IMG/VR virus record: IMGVR_UViG_3300021957_000185
Location: 1-30,718 of that record
Length of the DNA: 30,718 bases
Strand: one strand, 5' to 3'
Source of the DNA: a virus
In this document: one piece after another, positions 13,168 to 20,756 of the stretch
How positions within the stretch are numbered: the stretch's first letter is position 1
How the letters are laid out: every line of letters begins with the position of its first letter
Notes under the pieces: generated by a model
What the model saw: only the letters and a program-made list of their open reading frames with translations
Databases searched by the model: none
Told to the model about the DNA's origin: nothing
Position numbers and translations under genes: made by a program

Positions 13168-13417
13168 CTTTGCTCCTCGTTTGTAGATGTCTAATGTCGT
13201 AATGTTCTGAAGCATTACGCAAGTTAATTATTTTTTTCTCTGTGTCAGAGAAAGTTCCCCAATCCCTTATTTCGGTTTGTGTTCTTCCACACCCCTTACA
13301 TCGATCATCACCGAACTGTGTGGTTGAACAAATGCCAATACAAGGACTGTCTGCAACGCTCACACATCTCCCTAAAGTTTTAGATAGATCTGTAAATGTT
13401 CCAGTTTCAGTTTTCAT
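13130..13417 (-). CDS. DUF1289 family zinc-type protein, co-transcribed with integrase
   Basis: 95 residues. Four cysteines in the DUF1289 pattern: SPCIGIC (C26, C30) and CKGCGRT (C40, C43), followed by EIRDWGTFSDTEKK, a typical family signature. DUF1289 proteins are small presumed metal-binding proteins of proteobacteria with no established function. The C-terminal third (HYDIRHLQTRSKDEIQERHT) is charged and overlaps the integrase start. Two palindromes and a promoter precede it, so it heads the integration operon. It could have been taken from a host; a regulatory role is guesswork. Confidence 0.8.
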   Translation of the reverse strand: MKTETGTFTDLSKTLGRCVSVADSPCIGICSTTQFGDDRCKGCGRTQTEIRDWGTFSDTEKKIINLRNASEHYDIRHLQTRSKDEIQERHTDTST

Positions 13418-13435
13418 TTGTCATACATTTGACAA
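13418..13435. promoter_or_regulatory. Palindrome directly before the DUF1289 start codon
   Basis: Perfect dyad TTGTCA-tacatt-TGACAA ending at the base before the ATG (13417). It sits where a ribosome site would be expected, so a bound protein or an RNA hairpin here could block expression of the DUF1289-integrase operon. Part of the arm (TGTCATAC) recurs in the promoter spacer upstream. Confidence 0.5.
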
Positions 13436-13465
13436 CAGTTATGTGTTGTTTGTGTATTTATAGTA

Positions 13466-13497
13466 TTGATAATGAATCAAGTATGACACTTTTGCAA
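13466..13497 (-). promoter_or_regulatory. Candidate promoter and operator of the integrase operon
   Basis: On the minus strand TTGCAA (13497-13492), a 17-base spacer and CATTAT (13474-13469). The -10 is covered by a perfect palindrome TTGAT-tcatt-ATCAA (13466-13480). This is a typical repressor-controlled layout, 52 bases before the DUF1289 start. Confidence 0.45.
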
Positions 13498-13551
13498 GCG
13501 TTTCTCTGAATTAATGATGTATAGTGATTTGCGGTGATGTGTATTTATATT

Positions 13552-13590
13552 GGTGTAAACGAGATGCTCTACCAACTGAGCTAAACACCC
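13552..13590 (-). other. attP: Phage attachment site (attP): 5' half of tRNA-Val(UAC)
   Basis: On the minus strand 39 bases match the 5' half of a tRNA gene. They are acceptor strand GGGTGTT, TA, D stem GCTC, D loop AGTTGGTA, GAGC, A, anticodon stem TCTCG, loop TTTACAC with anticodon TAC, plus one more matching C. The match then stops; no 3' half is present and the anticodon stem cannot close. A tRNA fragment 385 bases from an integrase gene, inside phage sequence, is the expected signature of attP. Carrying the 5' rather than the 3' half is unusual: after integration the phage-borne half would complete the host tRNA from its 5' side. Confidence 0.85.
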
Positions 13591-13613
13591 AAACGGCTGT
13601 TTTAAGCCAAAAA

Positions 13614-14087
13614 CTAGCCTATTGCAACCAATGAATTTTCGTCAAATAGATCCACATTTGTCATATGTCTGTCAGTATTAATCCATGCAATGCTATCCAT
13701 GGCCCCCTGCAAACTATCTAACGAATTAAGATTTTTCATAATTTCATCTGATATACAAATTGATTGTTTTTTGCAATTATTAAAAGGTAAGAAGTAAATA
13801 GTATTATATGGAACAGAGATAAGCGCAAAAACATCCAACGTGTTTTCTTGGTATTTTCTATTTTTGGTGTTAGCTCCTCTGCGTAAATCAAACCGCCAAG
13901 ACACTCCACCTTTCTCAATGTTGTTTCTTGTTTTGACTTGGCACTTAATTAAATGGTTGTTCCACTCAAAGATGACATCGGCTTCGGCTGCGTGAGGTAA
14001 GACTGTAACTGTATCGGAGACTTTAGCTAGAACTGAAGCGGTCAAGAACTCGCCACTACGACCAACCCTTTCCGTTTTTCTGGACAT
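13614..14087 (-). CDS. PD-(D/E)XK endonuclease-like protein (PDDEXK_5/group I intron type)
   Basis: 157 residues. The nuclease core near the N-terminus reads GRSGEFLTASVL (E13), EADVIFEW (D37) and IKCQVKTRN (Q50, K52), a QxK variant of the PD-(D/E)XK site known from group I intron-associated endonucleases. The C-terminal part (INTDRHMTNVDLF) is not recognised. It is the last gene before attP, on the late strand, 6 bases after the 670-residue ejection-type gene. As a gene at the attP edge it may be a late-acquired extra (moron), a homing-type nuclease or a DNA-defence gene. No intron is seen. Confidence 0.65.
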   Translation of the reverse strand: MSRKTERVGRSGEFLTASVLAKVSDTVTVLPHAAEADVIFEWNNHLIKCQVKTRNNIEKGGVSWRFDLRRGANTKNRKYQENTLDVFALISVPYNTIYFLPFNNCKKQSICISDEIMKNLNSLDSLQGAMDSIAWINTDRHMTNVDLFDENSLVAIG

Positions 14088-14093
14088 GGTTTA

Positions 14094-16106
14094 TTAATTC
14101 AGTAAACCACCGACAGGTTCTATATATTTATTTGATGCTTGTGAAACGCCTTGAGCTAAAGGTTGAATAGTTGATGCTGTTCCAATACCTACTACATTAG
14201 GATCAACAATAGTTCTTCCAATAGCTGTTCCTAAGTTTGGTATATATTTTTGTAATATGTTTTTAGCAAAACCTTTTTCTGCAACTTCTTTTCTAATTTG
14301 TTCTAAGGCTTTTGGATTAGTTTCAGTAAGCATTTGTGCAAGTTTGTTTGATGCTGCAATTTGTGCTTCCTCTGAAAGTTCTGCAAAATCAGATTTAAAC
14401 AAACCATATATTATTCCAACTGGACTTAAATTTTGAAAATCACCTGGAGCAATAGTATTTTTTATTTGAGATACTGCTTCAGCTCTACCCATAGTTGCGC
14501 TGTTACCAATAACTTGATTTGAAGTAGATTTAATTTCAACTTCATCACTTAAGTTTCGTATAAATTTATCAAATGTTTTTTGTCCTTGTGGAGTTTCAGG
14601 AAAAGTTAATCTTAATAATTTTACGTTTTTTGGTTTTTTAATAATATTAAAAGCCAAATTAGAACCTCTGCCAGAAACAGGATCAAAAACAGATGACTCC
14701 ATTTGATCAATTATTGTATTCATTACACCATTTCTAAATGCTAATTTTTCAGACTGAGCCATCTTTGCAACTTCTTCAGCTAACTCATCTATGTTTGTAC
14801 TTGGTTTAAGTATATTTCTTCCCATATCCATAGCATCTAATATTGCAGATTTTTCCGCCCATTGATTTCTAGCAGCTTTGTATGAAGAATTGTTAGAATC
14901 TAAATAATCTAAAAATTCATTTTTGATTTGTGTATTAGCTCTAAGCAAAGTTTTACCAACACCGCTTGTTGGTAATTTAGATGTATAGATAGTGTCATCT
15001 AAACCAAGTTTCATGTAATGAAGAAACTTAGTATCTATGTCTGTTACTAATTGATTTTTGTCAGTAAGAAGTTTTCCATTAACAATTTTTAAATTTGGTA
15101 ATTTAATTTTTTGTGCGTTTGCTATTTTGTAAGCCTTCCCCAAAGCCTCTTGCATTACGTCTGTTCTTAATAAAGATGTAAGTTCATCTGTTGCTGGTAC
15201 TTTTGTTTCAAATGCTTTGTTATACATTTTTGTACCAGATGCTTTTCTCACAGACTCAATCGCTTTGTAAGTGTCAAAGAACGATCCTTGTTCGCCAAAG
15301 GCATCGGTAAGATCGCTTTTAATTCTATTTAAAGTTCCTGAGTTTCTTTTTGTTAAAAAATCAAACGCTGTTGTTTTGCCTGGCCCAGGCAATACGTTTA
15401 CTGCATCTAGGTAAGCTCTTGAGTTAGGGCCAATATCAGCTAAAGAATACTGTTTGTCTGATCTATCTAATATGTATTTAATCGCTGAATTTATGTCTGT
15501 TTTGTCATATTCTATTGCTTGTTTAACCAACTTAACTGCTTCAGCTTGTCCTTTTTTAGCTGGCGATGTAAATGCTTCTTTTATCGTTTTACCAATTTTT
15601 GCTACTGGCTTGGCTAGAACTGTAGTTGCTGCACCTGCTATTCCAGAAAAAGGAGCTGTTACAGCTCCTTGTGTTAGTTTGTCTTGCAATCCCTCTCCAG
15701 CACCAGTTCCATAAGCAAAGCCTGATCCTGCTGCTTTTAATGCAGTTGTTCCAACTTTAGCAGTAGATAATGGTGTTGAAGCACCAAAAGTTGCAATGGC
15801 TGGTGCTACAGCTCCACCCATTTCATATCCAAGAGATTGTATTGGATTTTCTTTTTGATATTTTTCTAAAGCTCTTCTTTCTAGCTCTATACCTTCTTTC
15901 ATTGTAAGGTTTGGATCTACCGCACCTCTCAAACCACCTAGTACTTCATCTTGGAATTGAAAAGTTGCACCGCCAAGTGTACTAGCAACTGGCCCTGATA
16001 AAATGTTTGCTTTCCAACTATCTTGACTAGATGGATCTCCACCTTTGTAAAGATATGAACCCTCTTTATTGCTAAAGGTATAGACTTTTCCTATTTCGTA
16101 TTTCAT
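14094..16106 (-). CDS. Large internal virion/ejection-type protein
   Basis: 670 residues. After a short N-terminal segment there is a Gly/Ala-rich hydrophobic region (about 95-165: MGGAVAPAIATFGAS, AAGSGFAYGTGAGE, IAGAATTVLA) suited to membrane insertion. Long helical stretches follow. This resembles ejection proteins of short-tailed phages, which leave the particle and form a channel across the host envelope. Last structural gene of the late operon; it overlaps the previous gene by one base. No lytic transglycosylase motif is recognised. Function inferred from composition and position. Confidence 0.5.
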   Translation of the reverse strand: MKYEIGKVYTFSNKEGSYLYKGGDPSSQDSWKANILSGPVASTLGGATFQFQDEVLGGLRGAVDPNLTMKEGIELERRALEKYQKENPIQSLGYEMGGAVAPAIATFGASTPLSTAKVGTTALKAAGSGFAYGTGAGEGLQDKLTQGAVTAPFSGIAGAATTVLAKPVAKIGKTIKEAFTSPAKKGQAEAVKLVKQAIEYDKTDINSAIKYILDRSDKQYSLADIGPNSRAYLDAVNVLPGPGKTTAFDFLTKRNSGTLNRIKSDLTDAFGEQGSFFDTYKAIESVRKASGTKMYNKAFETKVPATDELTSLLRTDVMQEALGKAYKIANAQKIKLPNLKIVNGKLLTDKNQLVTDIDTKFLHYMKLGLDDTIYTSKLPTSGVGKTLLRANTQIKNEFLDYLDSNNSSYKAARNQWAEKSAILDAMDMGRNILKPSTNIDELAEEVAKMAQSEKLAFRNGVMNTIIDQMESSVFDPVSGRGSNLAFNIIKKPKNVKLLRLTFPETPQGQKTFDKFIRNLSDEVEIKSTSNQVIGNSATMGRAEAVSQIKNTIAPGDFQNLSPVGIIYGLFKSDFAELSEEAQIAASNKLAQMLTETNPKALEQIRKEVAEKGFAKNILQKYIPNLGTAIGRTIVDPNVVGIGTASTIQPLAQGVSQASNKYIEPVGGLLN

Positions 16107-17209
16107 TAAAAAGGACTATCTTCATTGGTTGATATAACTTTACCACCAGATTGATTTAAAAGTAATTCATCGTAGGCTTGTTGTAAGCTGGTTGATGTAT
16201 ATAGTTCAGGGTTGTCATTCATGTGTTTTTTAAATTCAATGTTTCTTTGCTGAATTGATGCGTTTGGATTATCTAAATAAAATTGATCATCAAAATTAGC
16301 TTCATCTATTTTTCTGTTTTGTGAAAGTCTTAAAGCAGTTATCATTATTTTGTTACCAGCTTCAGATTTGCTTAACTCGATTGCACCTGTTTTAACAAAG
16401 TCTAAGTCTTTGTCGGTTGGGTTTACACCAAGTTGTTTAACAAGAGGTAAAATAAGTTTAGTTGTTTCTGCTACAAAAACTTCTCTTCCAGCGATTTCTT
16501 CAACTTTATAATCTTCACCAAATAAAGTTTGTCCGACTCTTTGTAAGCCAAGGCCAAACCCTGCACCAAAACCTGTATCAACACCTTGTTGTAATAAATT
16601 ATCAAGCGTATCTAAACTGGTATTAATAACTCTTGCGTCTTTTGCTGCAGCTTGAACATCATTATAATTATCAACAGCAGATTTTTGGAAACCACTTATG
16701 CCTGTATTAATGTTTGTTGTTGCTTTTTTAGAATTTAAAAATTCTTGAAATGATCCTTCATAACCATTCTGTTGAGCGTATTGAAACTCCTGTATTGATG
16801 CTGTTGGATTTGTACCCTTAAAAACTGAAGCTGGAACGCCAACTTCTAATGCGTTTAACATATCAACCATGCCTGGGTTATTTTTTTTGAATTCTTCTCG
16901 TTTCTGTTTTTGTTCTGCCAATAATTTTCGTTGAGCAATTCTGTCAGCGATAACATTACCAGCACCTACATTGCCTGACTTGTTTGCATTAATCATGCGG
17001 AAAGTATCAGCTAGGTTTTGCAGTTTTCTTTGTTGATCTAATCTTTTTCTTTGTTGTTGTTCTTCATCTATTTTCTTTTGATTAATAGCTTGTTGAACTT
17101 GAGCTTGATCGATGTTGAACAAATTTGGAGTACTGTCGTATGTTATAGGCATAGACGCTGTACCTGGAACTCTAGGTTGAAATAAGTTTGGGATATTATT
17201 TATTGCCAT
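16106..17209 (-). CDS. Internal virion-type structural protein
   Basis: 367 residues. The N-terminal third is rich in Gln, Lys and Arg (INQKKIDEEQQQRKRLDQQR) and likely a long coiled coil; the rest is mostly helical with many Asn, Thr and Gly. It lies between two other ejection-type genes. A structural role is likely by context; no enzymatic motif is seen. It starts at ATG 17209 after a 2-base spacer. Confidence 0.5.
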   Translation of the reverse strand: MAINNIPNLFQPRVPGTASMPITYDSTPNLFNIDQAQVQQAINQKKIDEEQQQRKRLDQQRKLQNLADTFRMINANKSGNVGAGNVIADRIAQRKLLAEQKQKREEFKKNNPGMVDMLNALEVGVPASVFKGTNPTASIQEFQYAQQNGYEGSFQEFLNSKKATTNINTGISGFQKSAVDNYNDVQAAAKDARVINTSLDTLDNLLQQGVDTGFGAGFGLGLQRVGQTLFGEDYKVEEIAGREVFVAETTKLILPLVKQLGVNPTDKDLDFVKTGAIELSKSEAGNKIMITALRLSQNRKIDEANFDDQFYLDNPNASIQQRNIEFKKHMNDNPELYTSTSLQQAYDELLLNQSGGKVISTNEDSPF

Positions 17210-17211
17210 AA

Positions 17212-18066
17212 TTACCCTGTGGTTGGGAAAAATCCTTTAACAGCATTATAGGTATCTATTCCGTCTGCAATTCTGCCAAATGTTCCCTGTTTATTGGATG
17301 TAGATTGTATTTCGCTTGGAGTCATACCAAAGACAGCTCCAGATAATAAACCAAGTTGTTGAGGGCCATAACCTAATGCTCGTAAGAACTCGTTGTAACC
17401 AGCATCCATTCCTGCTTGTTGCAGACCTTGTTGCTGAGTTCCAATACCAGATAACAAACCAAGGTTTCTGTATTGATCGCCTAGTAATCCTGATTGTATG
17501 CCACTTCTAAAGTTTCTATCTTGCATGGCTGCGTTAAGAGAATTGTTGTAACCAGATTGTCTAAGATTGCTTGATGTTCTAGCTGCTGCATCAGCAAAGT
17601 TTCTGTTGGTTTCAGCTTCCAATAAAGCAGAACGAGATCCACCAAATGCACCAGCTCCGATTGCTCGGTCTTGATCGCTTTGTAATCTTATTTGCCTTGC
17701 TCTATCTAAATCATTTAATGATTGGTCAATGACTTGTGTGTTGTAAGGATTTTGAAATGATTGAATGTCTAATGGTTGTGTACCCATGTCAGATAATAAC
17801 CCTCTTGGGTTATAAGACATAGAATCTTGAAACGAACCTCTAGCTGAATCAAAACCTTGTAATTGATCTGGATTAAATCCTGCTACTCTTGCACCCGTAT
17901 AAGGTACAAAAGGCTGTCCTGCTATGCCCTTGGCTCTACCATATAAGTCATCGTACCTAGCTTGTGTTGCTGGATCAACTTGATTAGTAACAGTTTGTTT
18001 ATCGCCACCACCTTTTGATGCGCCATATAAACTTACTGCTGCTGGTATTATTGTTTCCCATCCCAT
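17212..18066 (-). CDS. Gly/Gln-rich virion protein, ejection-complex candidate
   Basis: 284 residues. A hydrophobic N-terminus (MGWETIIPAAVSLYGASKGG) suggests a membrane-inserting or signal-like segment. A Gly/Gln/Asn-rich body with PFVPYTGARVAGFNPDQLQG and repeated GLLSG/GLLGD turns follows. The pattern 'PFVPYTG.RVA.F.PDQ' is familiar in proteins of short-tailed phages of unknown or DNA-transfer function. First of three consecutive large genes of this kind. Function inferred. Confidence 0.5.
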   Translation of the reverse strand: MGWETIIPAAVSLYGASKGGGDKQTVTNQVDPATQARYDDLYGRAKGIAGQPFVPYTGARVAGFNPDQLQGFDSARGSFQDSMSYNPRGLLSDMGTQPLDIQSFQNPYNTQVIDQSLNDLDRARQIRLQSDQDRAIGAGAFGGSRSALLEAETNRNFADAAARTSSNLRQSGYNNSLNAAMQDRNFRSGIQSGLLGDQYRNLGLLSGIGTQQQGLQQAGMDAGYNEFLRALGYGPQQLGLLSGAVFGMTPSEIQSTSNKQGTFGRIADGIDTYNAVKGFFPTTG

Positions 18067-18068
18067 AA

Positions 18069-18494
18069 TTATAATTCCTTCTTGACTGTGTACTCTTGTT
18101 CAAAGCCAAGATGTTGTAGTTTTCTTATCCAACCCTTACGACCACCGCCATAAAGGTATTTGCACTCATGTTCTTTTGCAAAAATTTCTATGCTTTTAAG
18201 CATTTCTTCTAGCTCGTTGTAGTCTCCGCCACATAGAAATAAGTTTAAAACTCTATATTTAGGAAATTCACCAAAGCTAGATACATAAAAAGCATCTTTA
18301 CCAGACCAAATGTGAAAAAGTCCTTGTCTGATTTTTTCTTTAATATCACTTAGATTATACCTATCTTGATACTTTAATGCACTAATAATGTGTGGCTCAA
18401 GCCTATCAAACTCTATTTCCCAGTCCTCTTTATGCGACTTGGGTGGTAGAGAGGTTTCCGCTATTATCGACTGTGATTCTATACTTAGTTCCAT
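18069..18494 (-). CDS. Hypothetical virion-region protein (GNAT-like C-terminus?)
   Basis: 141 residues, acidic helical first half (DWEIEFDRLEPHIISALKY) and a second half with alternating strands and helices ending CKYLYGGGRKGWIRKLQHLG, which resembles the closing segment of GNAT acetyltransferases (strand-helix-'GF'). The acetyl-CoA loop is not clear, so the resemblance may be only structural. It overlaps the upstream 75-residue gene by 65 bases, an unusually long overlap; no later start retains a sensible length. Confidence 0.55.
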   Translation of the reverse strand: MELSIESQSIIAETSLPPKSHKEDWEIEFDRLEPHIISALKYQDRYNLSDIKEKIRQGLFHIWSGKDAFYVSSFGEFPKYRVLNLFLCGGDYNELEEMLKSIEIFAKEHECKYLYGGGRKGWIRKLQHLGFEQEYTVKKEL

Positions 18495-18657
18495 TTGGAC
18501 TCACTAAAACGACTTCTGTTTGATCGCCACCATTGGCTTCAATTCGTTCGCCTTTTTTAAAACTCAAACCATCTCGGTACTCTATTTCTGTTACGAGATA
18601 GCTTTGGTATGAAGCATCATAATTTTCACCAGGCTTGGTTAAGGCTCGTCTTGCCAT
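18430..18657 (-). CDS. Hypothetical small structural-region protein (75 aa)
   Basis: 75 residues. The C-terminal half looks like a small beta-barrel (EVVLVSPNGTKYRITVDNSG), the N-terminal half a loop and strands (SYLVTEIEYRDGLSFKKGER). Its start overlaps the stop of the large upstream tail gene by one base. Possibly a tail or head-tail accessory protein. Not recognised. Confidence 0.6.
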   Translation of the reverse strand: MARRALTKPGENYDASYQSYLVTEIEYRDGLSFKKGERIEANGGDQTEVVLVSPNGTKYRITVDNSGNLSTTQVA

Positions 18658-20162
18658 TACCTGCGCCCTCTGTTGCGTAAATTAAGTCTTATATTACCAA
18701 CTTTAAAATCTTGTGTGGTAGTTCCTGTAACTGTCATAGATACTTGTCTACCTGTAAATCTTGCGTCTGTGTAGCCATCACTTTCAAAAGTAAATGATCC
18801 AAAGTCTTGTTCAGCTCCCAATGGAGTAAATCGACCTTTAAAACTAATAGTTACGCCAGGCAATGTATTGGCTTCTTCATCAGGAATAATCTGATTACAT
18901 TGCACATAGTTATCGCCATTGCCTATTTCTATTGGCCCACTCTTTGCAAACGGAACAGCAGCACCAATGTTTGTTGAGTTACTTAATGTTGTACTTTCGT
19001 GTTGATACACAAAACCATCAGCATCACAAGCAATCGGATAATCAAACACGCCTTGGTCAATCCAACAACCTCTGTCCATAGATCCTATAGACCAAGTATT
19101 CTCTGCGTAGTTCCATATAACATATTTACTAGGCGTTGAGAAAGAAGTTGGAAAGAACCACCAAATTTCATTAAAGTTTGAGTTATGTCCACCACATGAA
19201 ACCCTGCGGAAGTTATATTGTAAGTTGTCATATACAAAGTCATGGGTTTCGCATGGTATTTCTCTAACATTACCATCGTAAATAAAGAAAGCGTTTTCAC
19301 CCATCCATGCTAAGAAGTTACCAGCCGAGACAACTGTTCTTGGTCCAGTTACACGACAGTTAGTTCCAGCATCTTGAATACCATAAATAAAAGGTGATCC
19401 AGCGTAATAGACTCTAGCAATACCTGTGTCAGTAAATATGACTATGTCTGTTTGCCATTTAATACCACTTAGGATTTTACCGCCTGTTGGTATTTGTAAA
19501 TCACCAGCAGTATTAGTAGATGCTGCTGTCCATGTTGTAGTAGTTTCTCTTGATGACCAAGCAATCTTTCTTGGATCGCCACTTGCACCTAATGCGATAA
19601 CGTGTCGTTCATTACTAACCAATACACCAGCACAATTAATTGGAGCATTAGTTAGAACAATACCTGTTGCATCGGGTGAGCCTGAACCTGAGTCTGGTCG
19701 CCATTTATAGATCTTGCCATCACTTGCACAGCAAAAGAGCAAGTGTTCGCCAAAGTTATCAAAAGACCAAGACTGAGAATCAAAGAATAAACCTGATTGA
19801 CTTCTTGCATCTCCGTAATCTTCTTTGCCATATTGATATGCACCAAATCCTAGCGCATCCTCTGATGCGTCAGTTACAAAACCTGATGGTGTAATGTCAT
19901 ACCAAGTATCATCAAATAAAACATAAATCTTTTGTCTTGTGCCAACAGCCAAAACTCTTTTACCCGCATTTGTTTTATAGGCATACATTCCTGTTGGAGT
20001 GCCAGTAAGAGCTGTGTCTTTGAGTTTTTCCCAACCACCGATAGGTTTAAGTGAACCATTTTGGAAACGAATAAGATCGCTGTCTACCCAACGCCCTTTG
20101 TTTGAGTAATCAGTTCCGTTGGTTACGATTCCTGGTGGTGGAGTTACGGGTAGTAACGCCAT
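18657..20162 (-). CDS. Tail/connector structural protein (beta-propeller-like)
   Basis: 501 residues. The opening MALLPVTPPPGIVTNGTDYS, then RWVDSDLIRFQNGSLKPIGGWEK, is familiar from large structural proteins of marine and other short-tailed phages. Repeated short blades such as GTRQKIYVLFDDTWYDITP, CASDGKIYKWRPDSG and WMGENAFFIYDGNVREIPC suggest a beta-propeller, consistent with a tail hub or P22 gp10-like stopper. It lies between fibre genes and the ejection-type block. Exact role not resolved. Confidence 0.6.
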   Translation of the reverse strand: MALLPVTPPPGIVTNGTDYSNKGRWVDSDLIRFQNGSLKPIGGWEKLKDTALTGTPTGMYAYKTNAGKRVLAVGTRQKIYVLFDDTWYDITPSGFVTDASEDALGFGAYQYGKEDYGDARSQSGLFFDSQSWSFDNFGEHLLFCCASDGKIYKWRPDSGSGSPDATGIVLTNAPINCAGVLVSNERHVIALGASGDPRKIAWSSRETTTTWTAASTNTAGDLQIPTGGKILSGIKWQTDIVIFTDTGIARVYYAGSPFIYGIQDAGTNCRVTGPRTVVSAGNFLAWMGENAFFIYDGNVREIPCETHDFVYDNLQYNFRRVSCGGHNSNFNEIWWFFPTSFSTPSKYVIWNYAENTWSIGSMDRGCWIDQGVFDYPIACDADGFVYQHESTTLSNSTNIGAAVPFAKSGPIEIGNGDNYVQCNQIIPDEEANTLPGVTISFKGRFTPLGAEQDFGSFTFESDGYTDARFTGRQVSMTVTGTTTQDFKVGNIRLNLRNRGRR

Positions 20163-20165
20163 GTT

Positions 20166-20741
20166 TTACTCCTCTGGTGGAGTTGGCCATTCACCTAATG
20201 GTCTAACAGGTGGCGTAGCATCGTTGTATACATACAAAGCTGCTAACTCATCCACTGTGGTACAAGCATCAATTTTGCTTTGCATATCTGCTGCTGTACT
20301 TCTCACGCCTGATCTAAAAGTAGACCAGTCAGCAGGAATAGCAGTGCCTGCTTCTTGCTCTCTTACCACATACCAATCATTAGGCTGCAATAAACCATAG
20401 GCTTGATTGATAATCACTTGATCGTGATTCCATTTAAGACCATGAGTTACATCACCAGTATCGGGATTAGTTGTATCGTCTAATTCTTTAGCTGTAGCTG
20501 TACCATAAGATGCAGTGACTGTACCACTTGCAAACGCAAAGGTTTGATTGGTATTTGTGTAATACTCTTGGTCTTTAAAGTTTGAGTTGTCTATGACAAC
20601 TGCATAAATCCCTATGGCTTCTAGCTCAGAGCTAGTCCAAAGCATAAAAATATTACTAGGATAATTTACATCACCTACTGTTATTGCTTTAGGTCTGGTA
20701 TAAACCTTGGTTACGTTATTTGATTCTACTAATGCCCACAT
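20166..20741 (-). CDS. Tail-fibre-associated or assembly protein (probable)
   Basis: 191 residues. A beta-rich N-terminal domain (MWALVESNNVTKVYTRPKAI, GDVNYPSNIFMLWTSSELEAIGI) resembles the N-terminal part of phage tail-fibre assembly chaperones. The C-terminus has a helical WSTFRSGVRSTAADMQSKID segment. It follows three fibre-like genes in the operon. Function inferred from context and this general resemblance. Confidence 0.5.
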   Translation of the reverse strand: MWALVESNNVTKVYTRPKAITVGDVNYPSNIFMLWTSSELEAIGIYAVVIDNSNFKDQEYYTNTNQTFAFASGTVTASYGTATAKELDDTTNPDTGDVTHGLKWNHDQVIINQAYGLLQPNDWYVVREQEAGTAIPADWSTFRSGVRSTAADMQSKIDACTTVDELAALYVYNDATPPVRPLGEWPTPPEE

Positions 20742-20756
20742 ATTATTATCTTACCT

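Noticed and set aside
13242-13463. Plus-strand open frame of 73 codons across the DUF1289 start
   Set aside because: Mirror of the DUF1289 gene, whose Cys signature is clear on the minus strand.
13552-13590. A functional tRNA gene
   Set aside because: Only the 5' half to the anticodon loop is present; the anticodon stem, T arm and acceptor strand cannot close. Treated as attP.
13552-13613. Boundary between prophage and host chromosome
   Set aside because: Phage genes lie on both sides without any host gene, so this is an internal attP and not an attL or attR.
13614-14087. Group I intron
   Set aside because: Although the protein resembles intron-associated nucleases, the neighbouring genes are uninterrupted and no intron core structure was noticed.
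19426-19710. Plus-strand open frame of 94 codons in the 501-residue tail gene
   Set aside because: It is antisense to a well-supported gene, has no ribosome site and a composition that follows the gene on the other strand.
20119-20400. Plus-strand open frame of 93 codons
   Set aside because: Antisense to two adjacent virion genes, no recognisable protein pattern, no ribosome site.
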